The position numbers and the translations under genes were made by a program. Shown in pieces: positions 30,809 through 37,905 of a stretch of 64,000 nucleotides of DNA. Below the pieces are notes generated by a model. That model worked only from the letters and a program-made list of their open reading frames with translations, was not told the origin of the DNA and searched no databases. Every line of letters starts with the position of its first letter. The stretch's first letter is position 1. The stretch is from Holophagaceae bacterium (GTDB lineage: Bacteria; Acidobacteriota; Holophagae; Holophagales; Holophagaceae): contig JAJTBS010000006.1 of the NCBI GenBank assembly GCA_021286765.1, positions 106,846-170,845 on the forward strand, read 5' to 3'.

Positions 30809-31372
30809 TCATTGCTGAGAGTGCACTAATGCTGGATAAGAAATGCGGTCGTGGGCATCGACCACAGCGAAGGGAGTCAGCGAGGCCAGCTCGCTTTTGG
30901 TTGTTGTGAAGAGATGAATCACGGAGACGCCATGAACAAGTACGTGATCCGTGACGATGCGCCGGTGGCAGCGCCACCAGACTGCCTCGGCGCACATGAT
31001 CACGCATGTCTCTTCCGACGCCACCCTGAGCAGTTTGCTCAAGCCCGCGCGGAAAGGTGCCGTCTGCGCATAGTCGGCATAATTATGAAACGGTTGACGT
31101 TCCCAAGCGGCGTTGACGTCTTCCTCGATGCACACACTTTTCCCACGACGCCCACCGAGCTCGAGAAGATGGACATAACTTATTTCCGCACCGCCTAACG
31201 TTTTTGGTAACACGTCGAGGTTGAACTGCGGATTGGTCCTCGACCGCGGGATGCTTCTGATATCGACGAGGCGTGTCACTTTGAATGCGCGCAGAATATC
31301 GATTAACTCATCCACCGGACGTGTCGAGTGTCCGATGGTGTAAAGCGTTCGATGAACAATCCCGCTGATCAT
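30809..31372 (-). CDS. DUF488 family protein
   Basis: A 187-residue protein when started at ATG 31372. It has the full DUF488 set: LYTIGHSTRP at the N-terminus, DIRSIPRSRTNPQFN, LLELGGRRG, FHNYADY and the strongly conserved IMCAEAVWWRCHRRI. The cysteine and histidine cluster suggests a catalytic or metal site, but the biochemical function of DUF488 is unknown. Lower GC than the core genes nearby suggests acquisition. It lies downstream of the AAA+ cassette in the same direction, but a hairpin at 31507-31542 separates them. Confidence 0.88.
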   Translation of the reverse strand: MISGIVHRTLYTIGHSTRPVDELIDILRAFKVTRLVDIRSIPRSRTNPQFNLDVLPKTLGGAEISYVHLLELGGRRGKSVCIEEDVNAAWERQPFHNYADYAQTAPFRAGLSKLLRVASEETCVIMCAEAVWWRCHRRIVTDHVLVHGVSVIHLFTTTKSELASLTPFAVVDAHDRISYPALVHSQQ

Positions 31373-31506
31373 AACCCTTTCGAGAGATGTGTTGTTGGGT
31401 CTGCCCTTGGATGTCAGGAGCCGTGCCGAAATAACCTGCGTAGTTCTGCTATTTTGCCACGGTCTCTCCATCTATCTGGTACCCATACCGAAATGGAGGT
31501 TCCAGA

Positions 31507-31542
31507 AAACATGAATCGAGGCGGATGACTCCGCCTCAATTC
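31507..31542 (-). terminator. Rho-independent terminator of the AAA+ cassette
   Basis: On the minus strand AATTGAGGCGGA and TCCGCCTCGATT form a 12-bp stem (one T-G pair) with loop GTCA, followed shortly by TTTT. It lies 22 bases after the micro-protein B stop and closes the operon. Confidence 0.7.
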
Positions 31543-31563
31543 CATACAGGAATATGTTGAGGA

Positions 31564-31707
31564 TCACTCCTCGGAGGGGATGTTGTCCGCCTCGGAATTG
31601 GAATCGTCGGCAGGAATCGAAAACCCCTCCATGGCTAAGGCCCGATAGGATTCAGGGTCGACCACGGAGTCGATCTGGACGGAGTTGGGATAGATCTTCT
31701 TGGTCAT
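31564..31707 (-). CDS. Acidic micro-protein B of the AAA+ cassette (47 aa), paralog of micro-protein A
   Basis: Too short for most gene finders but well supported: GGAGG four bases before ATG 31707, and an ATGA overlap with the end of the RadC-like gene, so it is translationally coupled. The 47 residues are acidic and likely disordered in the C-terminal third. The core IDSVVDPESYRALAMEG then FSIPADD aligns with micro-protein A (36462-36590): I/L-D-x-V-x-D-P-x6-L-x2-EG-x-S-x-P-x-D, about 12 identities in 29 positions. A terminator follows. No known family is recognised. It could be a substrate, tag or adaptor for the AAA+ proteins; this is inference. Confidence 0.75.
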   Translation of the reverse strand: MTKKIYPNSVQIDSVVDPESYRALAMEGFSIPADDSNSEADNIPSEE

Positions 31708-32396
31708 TTGACCTCCTTGGGTTCGGCATCTTGCCAGTTGTCGTTAATGCGTCCCGACCAGTAGCTACGCTCGGCCACGACCAGGACATCGAGGATCGTG
31801 ATTCCTAGCACTGTGGAAGCCACGCGGAGCATATTCGCCAGCCATTTGTCGCTGGGCCCGGGTTCTGCGTTGGGGATAGCTGTCCATCGATAGACCACCA
31901 GGGCGTTCGCGCCCACCCTGAGGGTTTCCCTGAGAATTTCCGCTACGTCCACCGAACAGGTTTCGACGCCACCTTCGAAGAGCACCTTGTCGACCAGGAT
32001 GCGATCACGGCAATCCATGGCAAACATGCCCACGCAGGAGCGCTGACGCTGCTCGCCACGGATCCGGATTTCCCGCACGGTGTCCTCGAGGGAGGCGAGG
32101 CAGTTGCTGCGACGTTGGGCGATCACCCGGCTGGTGAATTCAAGGTGCGTCATGAGGCGCAGGATCTCATCTTCGTGAAGCCCATGGGCCGTCAGTTCCA
32201 GAGGGCCGCCATGGACCAACGTGTTGAGGTTGGCGGTGCACAAGATGGCTTCTGCGCGGCGCAGATCAGGCTCCCGGAGCAGCGTGGAGAGCAGTTGGGC
32301 GTCGGAGAGGTGTTCCGTGCCACGCATGACCGTGGCCAGGAGCAGGTTGTCCGGCTCTTGTTCGGTCCAGGGATGCTGTGCGTTGGGTTGGGTCAT
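31704..32396 (-). CDS. RadC-like (JAB/MPN) protein without the metal-binding motif
   Basis: A 230-residue protein. The N-terminal part has a RadC-like helical region (LSDAQLLSTLLREPD). The C-terminal part follows the RadC MPN fold in order (VETCSVDVAEILRETLRVGANALVV ... GITILDVLVVAERSYWS, read in pieces), but where RadC has HNHPSG-x-PSxxD it reads YRWTAI ... PSDKW. Both histidines and the Asp are gone, so metal-dependent activity is very unlikely. AAAGG precedes ATG 32396. It lies between the AAA+/M41 gene and micro-protein B. A binding role is more plausible than catalysis. Confidence 0.75.
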   Translation of the reverse strand: MTQPNAQHPWTEQEPDNLLLATVMRGTEHLSDAQLLSTLLREPDLRRAEAILCTANLNTLVHGGPLELTAHGLHEDEILRLMTHLEFTSRVIAQRRSNCLASLEDTVREIRIRGEQRQRSCVGMFAMDCRDRILVDKVLFEGGVETCSVDVAEILRETLRVGANALVVYRWTAIPNAEPGPSDKWLANMLRVASTVLGITILDVLVVAERSYWSGRINDNWQDAEPKEVK

Positions 32397-32547
32397 GGTT
32401 GAACCTTTCTGGAGGACCGGTGGATGGTCACGAAAGGCAGAATGGCCAAAGCTTCTACCGGAATTTATTTGTCTCGAACCGAGTAGCGGGCAGGGGCAAA
32501 AAAATTTGCAAAGACGCGTCCCGGCCTGATGCAGTGAACATCCACTG

Positions 32548-32563
32548 GAACTCCTAGGAGTTC
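32548..32563. promoter_or_regulatory. Perfect 16-bp palindrome upstream of the RadC-like gene
   Basis: GAACTCCTAGGAGTTC lies in the 234-base spacer between the AAA+/M41 gene and the RadC-like gene. Nearby on the same side is an AT-rich stretch (AAAAAAATTTGCAAA at about 32498-32511). It is a plausible operator for a separate promoter of the RadC-like gene and micro-protein B. Confidence 0.45.
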
Positions 32564-32629
32564 ATCCCGATCAAGAAGCACGCTGGAAGATGGACGATGC
32601 AGGTAACGTCATGCTGCGATCAAGGCTCC

Positions 32630-34768
32630 TCAGCTACAGGGCAATGAGCTCTCAATCTTTGACCCAGCAGAAAAAGGATCAGCTTTCGTCAGGATCGCCA
32701 GGATGTCAGACCGATGCAGAGTCTCGGCTGTGATCAGGTGTTGAACAAGGATTTCAAGGCTGGACTGGTGACGGGTGAGCTCCTCCTGGGCGAGGTTTTC
32801 GGCAGCTTTCAGCCACACCTGAATGCGCTCCAGGAGCCTGGGCGCAAGAGCCTGTTGCAGGCTGTGTGTTAGGGCCTCAAGGGACACCATGGGGAAGTCG
32901 GGATCGAGGCCCCAGGTTCCTACGGCATGCTGGGCCATGGAGGTGGCTTCCTCGATGTCGTTCTCGGCGCCACAGGAAGGGCCGCCACCGGGGTTGGACA
33001 AGGCTTCCGCAACTCGGCCACCCATGAGCACGGCCAGGCGTTTCTTGATGAAATCCGCGTCCGGGAGGTCGATGGATTCTGACTGATGCATGTAGGCCGC
33101 ACCCAGGCCGCCAGAGGCGGCAGGGATCACGGTCAGGTGCTCCACGCTGCCAGGGCCCAGCAGGTGGTAGGCCAGCAAGGCATGACCGGCTTCGTGGTAG
33201 GCCACGCGGCGCTTGGCGACGGGATTAAGTTGACGACTGGAGTCCACCTCTCCCCGCCGAAGGTCGAACAGGGCTGCCGTGAGTTGCGTTGAGGAGATGC
33301 CTTCGGCAGAGCCTGCGGCCGCCTGCTTGAGGCGATCGACCAACTGGACCAAGTCAGCCGGGCTCAGGCCGGTCGTCATGGCGACCGCCTCTTTGAGCGT
33401 TGCGTCATCGGCCAATCCCTTGAGCAGGCCCTGGAGGATGGCCAACCGGTCTTTGGCGGTCGGTAGGCCCACGTGGATGTGCTGGCCCAGGCGCATGCTG
33501 CGGACGAGGGCCGGATCGAGGCGCTCGTACTGGTTGGTCGTGGCCAGGAGCAGCACGCGCCCGGGCCCTTTACGCAGGAGGTCGATGCTGCGCAGCATGG
33601 TGCCGACGATGGAGGACTGGTGAGCGGCGGACCACTCGTTGCTCTGCCCACGGGCCCAGGCGATGGCGTCGAACTCGTCGACCACCAGCACCGCAGCGTC
33701 ATATTGCTGCAAGGACGCAAACGTTTCCCGGATGATGCGTTCAGACTCCCCGTACCACTGGCTGAGGAATTCGGATCCGCCCATCATGATGCACGGGACG
33801 CCGGCCTCCCCTGCTGTGGCCTCGCAGGCATGCGTCTTACCCGTCCCAGGCGGGCCGGACAGGACACAGGCACGAAGGCCCGGTTCGCCGTGTGGGTCCT
33901 TCAGCCAGTCCAGGTAGCCCTGCAGCCTGGCCTTGGTGGATTCCTGGCCCAGGACATCCTGGAACCGGATGGAGGGGATAGCACCCCACGGGATGTCCCG
34001 TTTGAGGTCCTGGGCGCGGAGCACGCGCTCCTCCCCATCGAAACAGAGGGTCGCCGTCACATGCGGATCCCCGGGGCGGAAGTCGATTTGCAAGTGCGTG
34101 CGCCACCGGAGGTGGGATGCCTGGCAGCGGTCGAAGTAGCGGGAGAACAGCGCCGTCTCCAGAGCATGTTCAAGAAGCCTCCTGGCGGCAGCCTGGCGCC
34201 TGGTGAAGCCATTCCTGGGATGCACTTGGACTGGGATGACCTGCTCCTGAAGGCAGGTATCCGCCATCTGAGGATGCTTGGCTTCGACGAGGCTCCGCAC
34301 CACCAGGTGATCCAGGCCTTGAAGGAAGGGCATGGGGCCATTCACGTCGTGGTTGAGCGCATCAATCAGGACCAACCCACCAGGAGGCAGTCGGTGAAGG
34401 CCCTCAAGGGTTTCCACCACCTGAAAGGTCACCTGCCGGGAGGACAGTAGGCGCCGCACCAAGGACTCGACTGCGGGGTTGCTGCTGACCAGATGGATCG
34501 AGCAGGTCATCTCGCGGAAGGCCTCCTGCAGACGTGTCGACAGGGTCTCGTCGGCCTGCACAAGGAATACCGGCGGCTCCGGGCCTCCCTGGATCGTGGG
34601 GCCGAGGGTGTCCTGGGCCGCCATCAACAGGTCCAGGAAGATCCGGTCCAGAAGCCGTTCGGCCGTGCGGAGGTCCTTCCCGACAAGGTGGGACAAAGCG
34701 AGGGCCGGAAGCACGGCACCTTCCACCTGGAAGGTGAAGCCTGAGTGGATGAAGGATGCTGCTTCCAT
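32630..34768 (-). CDS. Soluble AAA+/M41 metalloprotease (FtsH-like, no membrane helices)
   Basis: A 712-residue protein. Residues 1-250 form a domain I do not recognise and contain no membrane segment, unlike FtsH. AAA+ core: Walker A GPPGTGKT (305-312), Walker B LVVDEFDA (361-368), sensor TTNQYERLDPALVR. The pore region SQWYGESERI is like Cdc48/classical AAA proteins rather than FtsH's FVG. The C-terminal M41 peptidase has HEAGH (525-529) and GAENDIEEAT with the third zinc ligand Asp, so it should be active. The start overlaps the stop of the ClpA/B-like gene (TGATG). It is likely an ATP-dependent protease working with its neighbours. Confidence 0.85.
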   Translation of the reverse strand: MEAASFIHSGFTFQVEGAVLPALALSHLVGKDLRTAERLLDRIFLDLLMAAQDTLGPTIQGGPEPPVFLVQADETLSTRLQEAFREMTCSIHLVSSNPAVESLVRRLLSSRQVTFQVVETLEGLHRLPPGGLVLIDALNHDVNGPMPFLQGLDHLVVRSLVEAKHPQMADTCLQEQVIPVQVHPRNGFTRRQAAARRLLEHALETALFSRYFDRCQASHLRWRTHLQIDFRPGDPHVTATLCFDGEERVLRAQDLKRDIPWGAIPSIRFQDVLGQESTKARLQGYLDWLKDPHGEPGLRACVLSGPPGTGKTHACEATAGEAGVPCIMMGGSEFLSQWYGESERIIRETFASLQQYDAAVLVVDEFDAIAWARGQSNEWSAAHQSSIVGTMLRSIDLLRKGPGRVLLLATTNQYERLDPALVRSMRLGQHIHVGLPTAKDRLAILQGLLKGLADDATLKEAVAMTTGLSPADLVQLVDRLKQAAAGSAEGISSTQLTAALFDLRRGEVDSSRQLNPVAKRRVAYHEAGHALLAYHLLGPGSVEHLTVIPAASGGLGAAYMHQSESIDLPDADFIKKRLAVLMGGRVAEALSNPGGGPSCGAENDIEEATSMAQHAVGTWGLDPDFPMVSLEALTHSLQQALAPRLLERIQVWLKAAENLAQEELTRHQSSLEILVQHLITAETLHRSDILAILTKADPFSAGSKIESSLPCS

Positions 34769-35979
34769 CAGGGCACCTTCTTCGTCGTAACGCAGCTCTG
34801 TTGGGCCTTCTGCAGCATGTGGTGGCCCTGGTGCCGGCGGAACAGCACCATGGCCCCTTTGTTCAGCCTGCTGAGCAGTTCCTTGGGTACGGGCGTCTTA
34901 TGCCAGTCGGATTTCTCCTCGACCTTCTCAGCCAGACTCAGCAGGTCCACGAGGTCCACGTCGAGCGTGCCCTCCTCAGGAGCGGCCGGACGGTTCCACA
35001 GCTCCGATCCCAGATTGGTGGTGAAGATGAACACCGTGTCTCGGAAGTCCACCCTGCCCGTCGATGAGGGCAGGAAGCCCTGGTCGAGGACGGGCAGGAT
35101 GGCCTCCAACACCTTTCGGTGGGCCTTCTCGAATTCATTGCAGATGACCAGGGACTGGGGGTTCTGCTCGACGAACTTGGTGATGGAGCCCTGGCGAGTG
35201 CCGTCACCGAACAGGTCGACGCCACTGTTCCACTGCACGTGCTGGGTCATTTCAACATCCAGGACCGCGAGTCGGTGTGACCTGTGTTTGGCGAGGGAGG
35301 AGAGGCCAAGCGCTTCCGCGAACAGTCGGGCCGCAAGGGATTTGCCTGACCCAGGCGGCCCCAGGAATAGTGCTGTGGCCGGCGAGGGACCGACCCCACG
35401 CCGAAGCTCACGCTGGAAGGCGAGACGTTTGAGGGCAGCCACGGCTTCGGACTGGCCGAATAGGCTCTGCCGGAGTTCCGTTTCGACGGCCAGCGCGCAG
35501 TCATGGGCGGCCTTGAGGGCCAGCCTCGGATCGTGGCTCAGGGCGGACTCTGGCGAACCATAGAGGCGCAGGAAGACTTCTTCCCTCGTGTCGAGGAACG
35601 TCTGAAAGCAATCCTTAAGGGGCCGGCGCCGATTGAGCATGACCACCACCTCACTCGGGAGGTTGTAGTCAAAGGGCAGGGCCTGTGCGGGGCGACCGTC
35701 GAGTTGGATGTCTTCCAGCGCACAGGTGGTGAGCATGGAGTCGTACCAGTCGGGGGGATCCACAGGGGTTTGCCGGCCGAGGGGCTCCAGCAGCTCCGCC
35801 CATTCGAGCGCGACAGCCAGCTCGTCAGAGGCGACATAGGTGCCATCTAGGGCCAGTGCCAAGGACATGGCTGTCTGCACCCAGCGATCGGTGAGGGGAT
35901 CCCCATTGGACTGTGGGGCGTTTGGCGGCGCAGAGCCCTGGCGCCGATGGCTGGCCTGAGCCATGAGTTCGTCGGACAT
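34768..35979 (-). CDS. ClpA/ClpB-type AAA+ ATPase, single ATPase domain
   Basis: A 403-residue protein. Residues 1-165 are unassigned; then a Clp D2-like AAA_2 domain with Walker A GPPGSGKS (near 209) and Walker B LVICNEFEKAH, where the usual Asp-Glu is Asn-Glu; sensor FIFTTNLGSELWN follows. The C-terminal region is short, so the Clp_D2 small domain may be partial. It is coupled by TGATG to the M41 protease gene. The Glu needed for hydrolysis is kept. It could remodel substrates for the protease or for a separate process. Confidence 0.8.
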   Translation of the reverse strand: MSDELMAQASHRRQGSAPPNAPQSNGDPLTDRWVQTAMSLALALDGTYVASDELAVALEWAELLEPLGRQTPVDPPDWYDSMLTTCALEDIQLDGRPAQALPFDYNLPSEVVVMLNRRRPLKDCFQTFLDTREEVFLRLYGSPESALSHDPRLALKAAHDCALAVETELRQSLFGQSEAVAALKRLAFQRELRRGVGPSPATALFLGPPGSGKSLAARLFAEALGLSSLAKHRSHRLAVLDVEMTQHVQWNSGVDLFGDGTRQGSITKFVEQNPQSLVICNEFEKAHRKVLEAILPVLDQGFLPSSTGRVDFRDTVFIFTTNLGSELWNRPAAPEEGTLDVDLVDLLSLAEKVEEKSDWHKTPVPKELLSRLNKGAMVLFRRHQGHHMLQKAQQSCVTTKKVP

Positions 35980-36461
35980 GATGTGTCCTGATCCCGCCAG
36001 TGAAGCAAAGGTTCATGCTGGCCTGGGCTCACAGGTCAGTTCCGCAGTCCGTGCGATGTGGACTAGGGAGAACGTTCGACTTCGCTGAGGGGAAAGGGGG
36101 GTGCCGGGGCCACCCGAATTGTTTGAGTCACCGACGGTATTACCGGAAAGCCATCCGTTGGGCGCGGTTTGCTAGTCCCCGTTGGATTACCAGGCATCTC
36201 ACGGAGAGACCCCAGATGTTGTTGTCGGTGAGAGAAACGTAATGCAAAAAAATCAGAATGGCAATCCAGAAAAATGAGTTCCGAGAACATCGATTCCAAG
36301 CACGCTCTTGTGATCTATGGGCAAATATCCAGATCGCGCGTCCGGCGAATTTCGGCAACTTGATTGGACGAACCTAAGGGGATCGTCCAGTGGTTCAGAC
36401 CGGAGGGCCCCGTGTGGCCAGGCCCTTGAGGGCGGAAGGATGCTGTATGGAAGTCATGCTC
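35980..36461. other. Non-coding spacer between micro-protein A and the ClpA/B-like gene
   Basis: 482 bases with no supported gene on either strand. The part 36236-36290 is AT-rich (for the minus strand TTGCCA then, 17 bases on, TACGTT), a possible promoter for the AAA+ genes. The length suggests micro-protein A is transcribed separately or with a long leader. Confidence 0.4.
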
Positions 36462-36590
36462 CTAGGCCTCCTGGGAAGGCTCGTCTTCAGGCATGGACTC
36501 TCCCTCCAGGACCAGGTCCCAGAGATCCTGGGGGTCGGCCACCTCGTCGAGCGCGACGCAGGTGGGGATATGCGGGGTTGTCTGGCTCAT
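36462..36590 (-). CDS. Acidic micro-protein A of the AAA+ cassette (42 aa), paralog of micro-protein B
   Basis: A 42-residue acidic protein with a strong ribosome site (GGAGGAG three bases before ATG 36590). The segment LDEVADPQDLWDLVLEGESM, then PEDEPSQEA, aligns with micro-protein B at the other end of the cassette. The conserved pattern is D-x-V-x-DP, L, EG-x-S-x-P-x-D, EA. One Cys (residue 11) is not shared. No signal peptide or membrane segment. Finding two related micro-proteins at the two ends of one gene set argues that both are real and belong to the system. Function unknown. Confidence 0.7.
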   Translation of the reverse strand: MSQTTPHIPTCVALDEVADPQDLWDLVLEGESMPEDEPSQEA

Positions 36591-37255
36591 ATACTCCTCC
36601 GGGGGTGCCAGCGCAGTGCCGGCAAAAACGGAACGGTGCTGCGCTGGTGCCGCTGGAGGAGTAGCAAGACAACCCGCCCCACCCAGTTCTCACGAGGTGC
36701 AAGTAGATCCTGATAAGAGCCATGTCTTGGTGAGGGGATCTCCACCATTGGAGTTAAGGACGCCGCAGGGCTTATCACGTGGGCCAACACTGCTCGGCGA
36801 AGCCAGCGTATTAGAATCGAAGCCACATCACACTGCTGACCTCTGGCATCGACGGCATAGCTGCAATGCTGTTGGGCCCCCACGGCCTGAGGCCAGAGAC
36901 ATTCCTTGATTGTGAAATCGTGTGTTCCCCTCGACCATCTGCCAGGGTTCGGGAGAAGACCCTCCTTCTTGGCTGGTATCGAAAAGAGGTCGCCTCTTTT
37001 CAATTCATCATTCCTGCCGTGTGTCCCGGTCATGAGCCCCCCGCGAATCGAGGGGCTCATGACCGGGCGCAAGCGATACGCTGGTTTCTGGAAGCAGTGA
37101 TGACGGGATTGGTCAGCACCTTGCACGGCGCCCCGCCATCCGGAAGCGTGCCAGGTGGCCTTCCTGGCGCGATTCCGGAGGGGCGGCCGCGGGAATCCAG
37201 TATGCGATACTATCGAGATTCCAAATATGGACGGGCATCACCAAGGAGAATAAAT
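36591..37255. other. 665-base region without a supported gene
   Basis: Divergent spacer between micro-protein A (-) and an XRE-type gene (+). Long open frames occur but their products have no regular composition, and no ribosome site supports them. It contains the long inverted repeat at 37025-37067. It must hold promoters for both flanking genes; I cannot assign them with confidence. Confidence 0.4.
37025..37067. repeat. Perfect 16-bp inverted repeat (11-base loop)
   Basis: CCCGGTCATGAGCCCC and GGGGCTCATGACCGGG flank CCGCGAATCGA. The stem is GC-rich and has no T tract on either side. It could be a hairpin of a regulatory RNA, a recombination or transposition site, or a terminator of poor form. 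Confidence 0.75.
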
Positions 37256-37693
37256 ATGCCAAACATTGCGTCCATCTTGAAAGATGAAATTGTCCGATTG
37301 GCTCGAAAGGAAATGCGCAAAGAACTTGAAGGCCTTCGGAAGGCTTCCGCACAGTACCGTTCTGATATTGCAGGCTTGAAGCGCCGAGTTACGGAACTTG
37401 AGAAACAGGTATCACGGGTGACGAAGAAGGCCCCAGGAACCACAACAGCTAAGACCACTGATGAGTCATCCACCAATATCAGGTTCCGCGCGAAAGGCCT
37501 GGCCACGCATCGGCAGCGACTTGGGCTATCGGCCGCTGAGGCAGGAGTCATTCTTGGGGTGTCCGCCCAGACGGTCTACAACTGGGAGGCTGAGAAATCC
37601 AGGCCAAGACAGTCGCAGTTGGCTGCCATTGCAGCATTCAGAAAGATGGGGAAACGGCAGGTCAAGGGCGAATTGGCGAAGACGGGGTCCTAA
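37256..37693 (+). CDS. Coiled-coil XRE-family DNA-binding protein
   Basis: A 145-residue protein started at ATG 37256 behind AAGGAG (seven bases); a longer frame from 36866 lacks support. Residues 8-65 form a charged coiled coil (EIVRLARKEMRKELEGLRKA and KRRVTELEKQVSRV), and residues 85-130 form an XRE helix-turn-helix (LSAAEAGVILGVSAQTVYNW). The two-part design is that of small dimeric regulators or nucleoid-associated factors. It lies upstream of a toxin-antitoxin-like pair in the same direction. Its target is unknown. Confidence 0.8.
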   Translation: MPNIASILKDEIVRLARKEMRKELEGLRKASAQYRSDIAGLKRRVTELEKQVSRVTKKAPGTTTAKTTDESSTNIRFRAKGLATHRQRLGLSAAEAGVILGVSAQTVYNWEAEKSRPRQSQLAAIAAFRKMGKRQVKGELAKTGS

Positions 37694-37905
37694 CGGTTTG
37701 GCTCGCTCTAGTTCAGGCACAAGGATATGACTTGTCCCAATCGAAGCCGACGGGTTGCTCGTGGCGGTTCTCCAGGCCGGGAATCCTGAAATGCTTGGTG
37801 CCCCGATATACCCGCCACCGAGGCTGATGCGAGGTGTCCCTCGGGTGAGGGGTTGAAGGGCTTATGATGGGTGGGAGTTCATTCCCCCCACCCTGAGACC
37901 CACTG

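Noticed and set aside
31704..32396. RadC as an ordinary DNA-repair gene
   Set aside because: The metal-binding motif is missing and the gene is coupled to a micro-protein in an AAA+ cassette, so a normal RadC role is not supported.
36587..37126. 179-residue minus-strand frame covering the inverted repeat
   Set aside because: Composition is irregular, no ribosome site, and the start of micro-protein A with a strong ribosome site lies at its end in a different frame.
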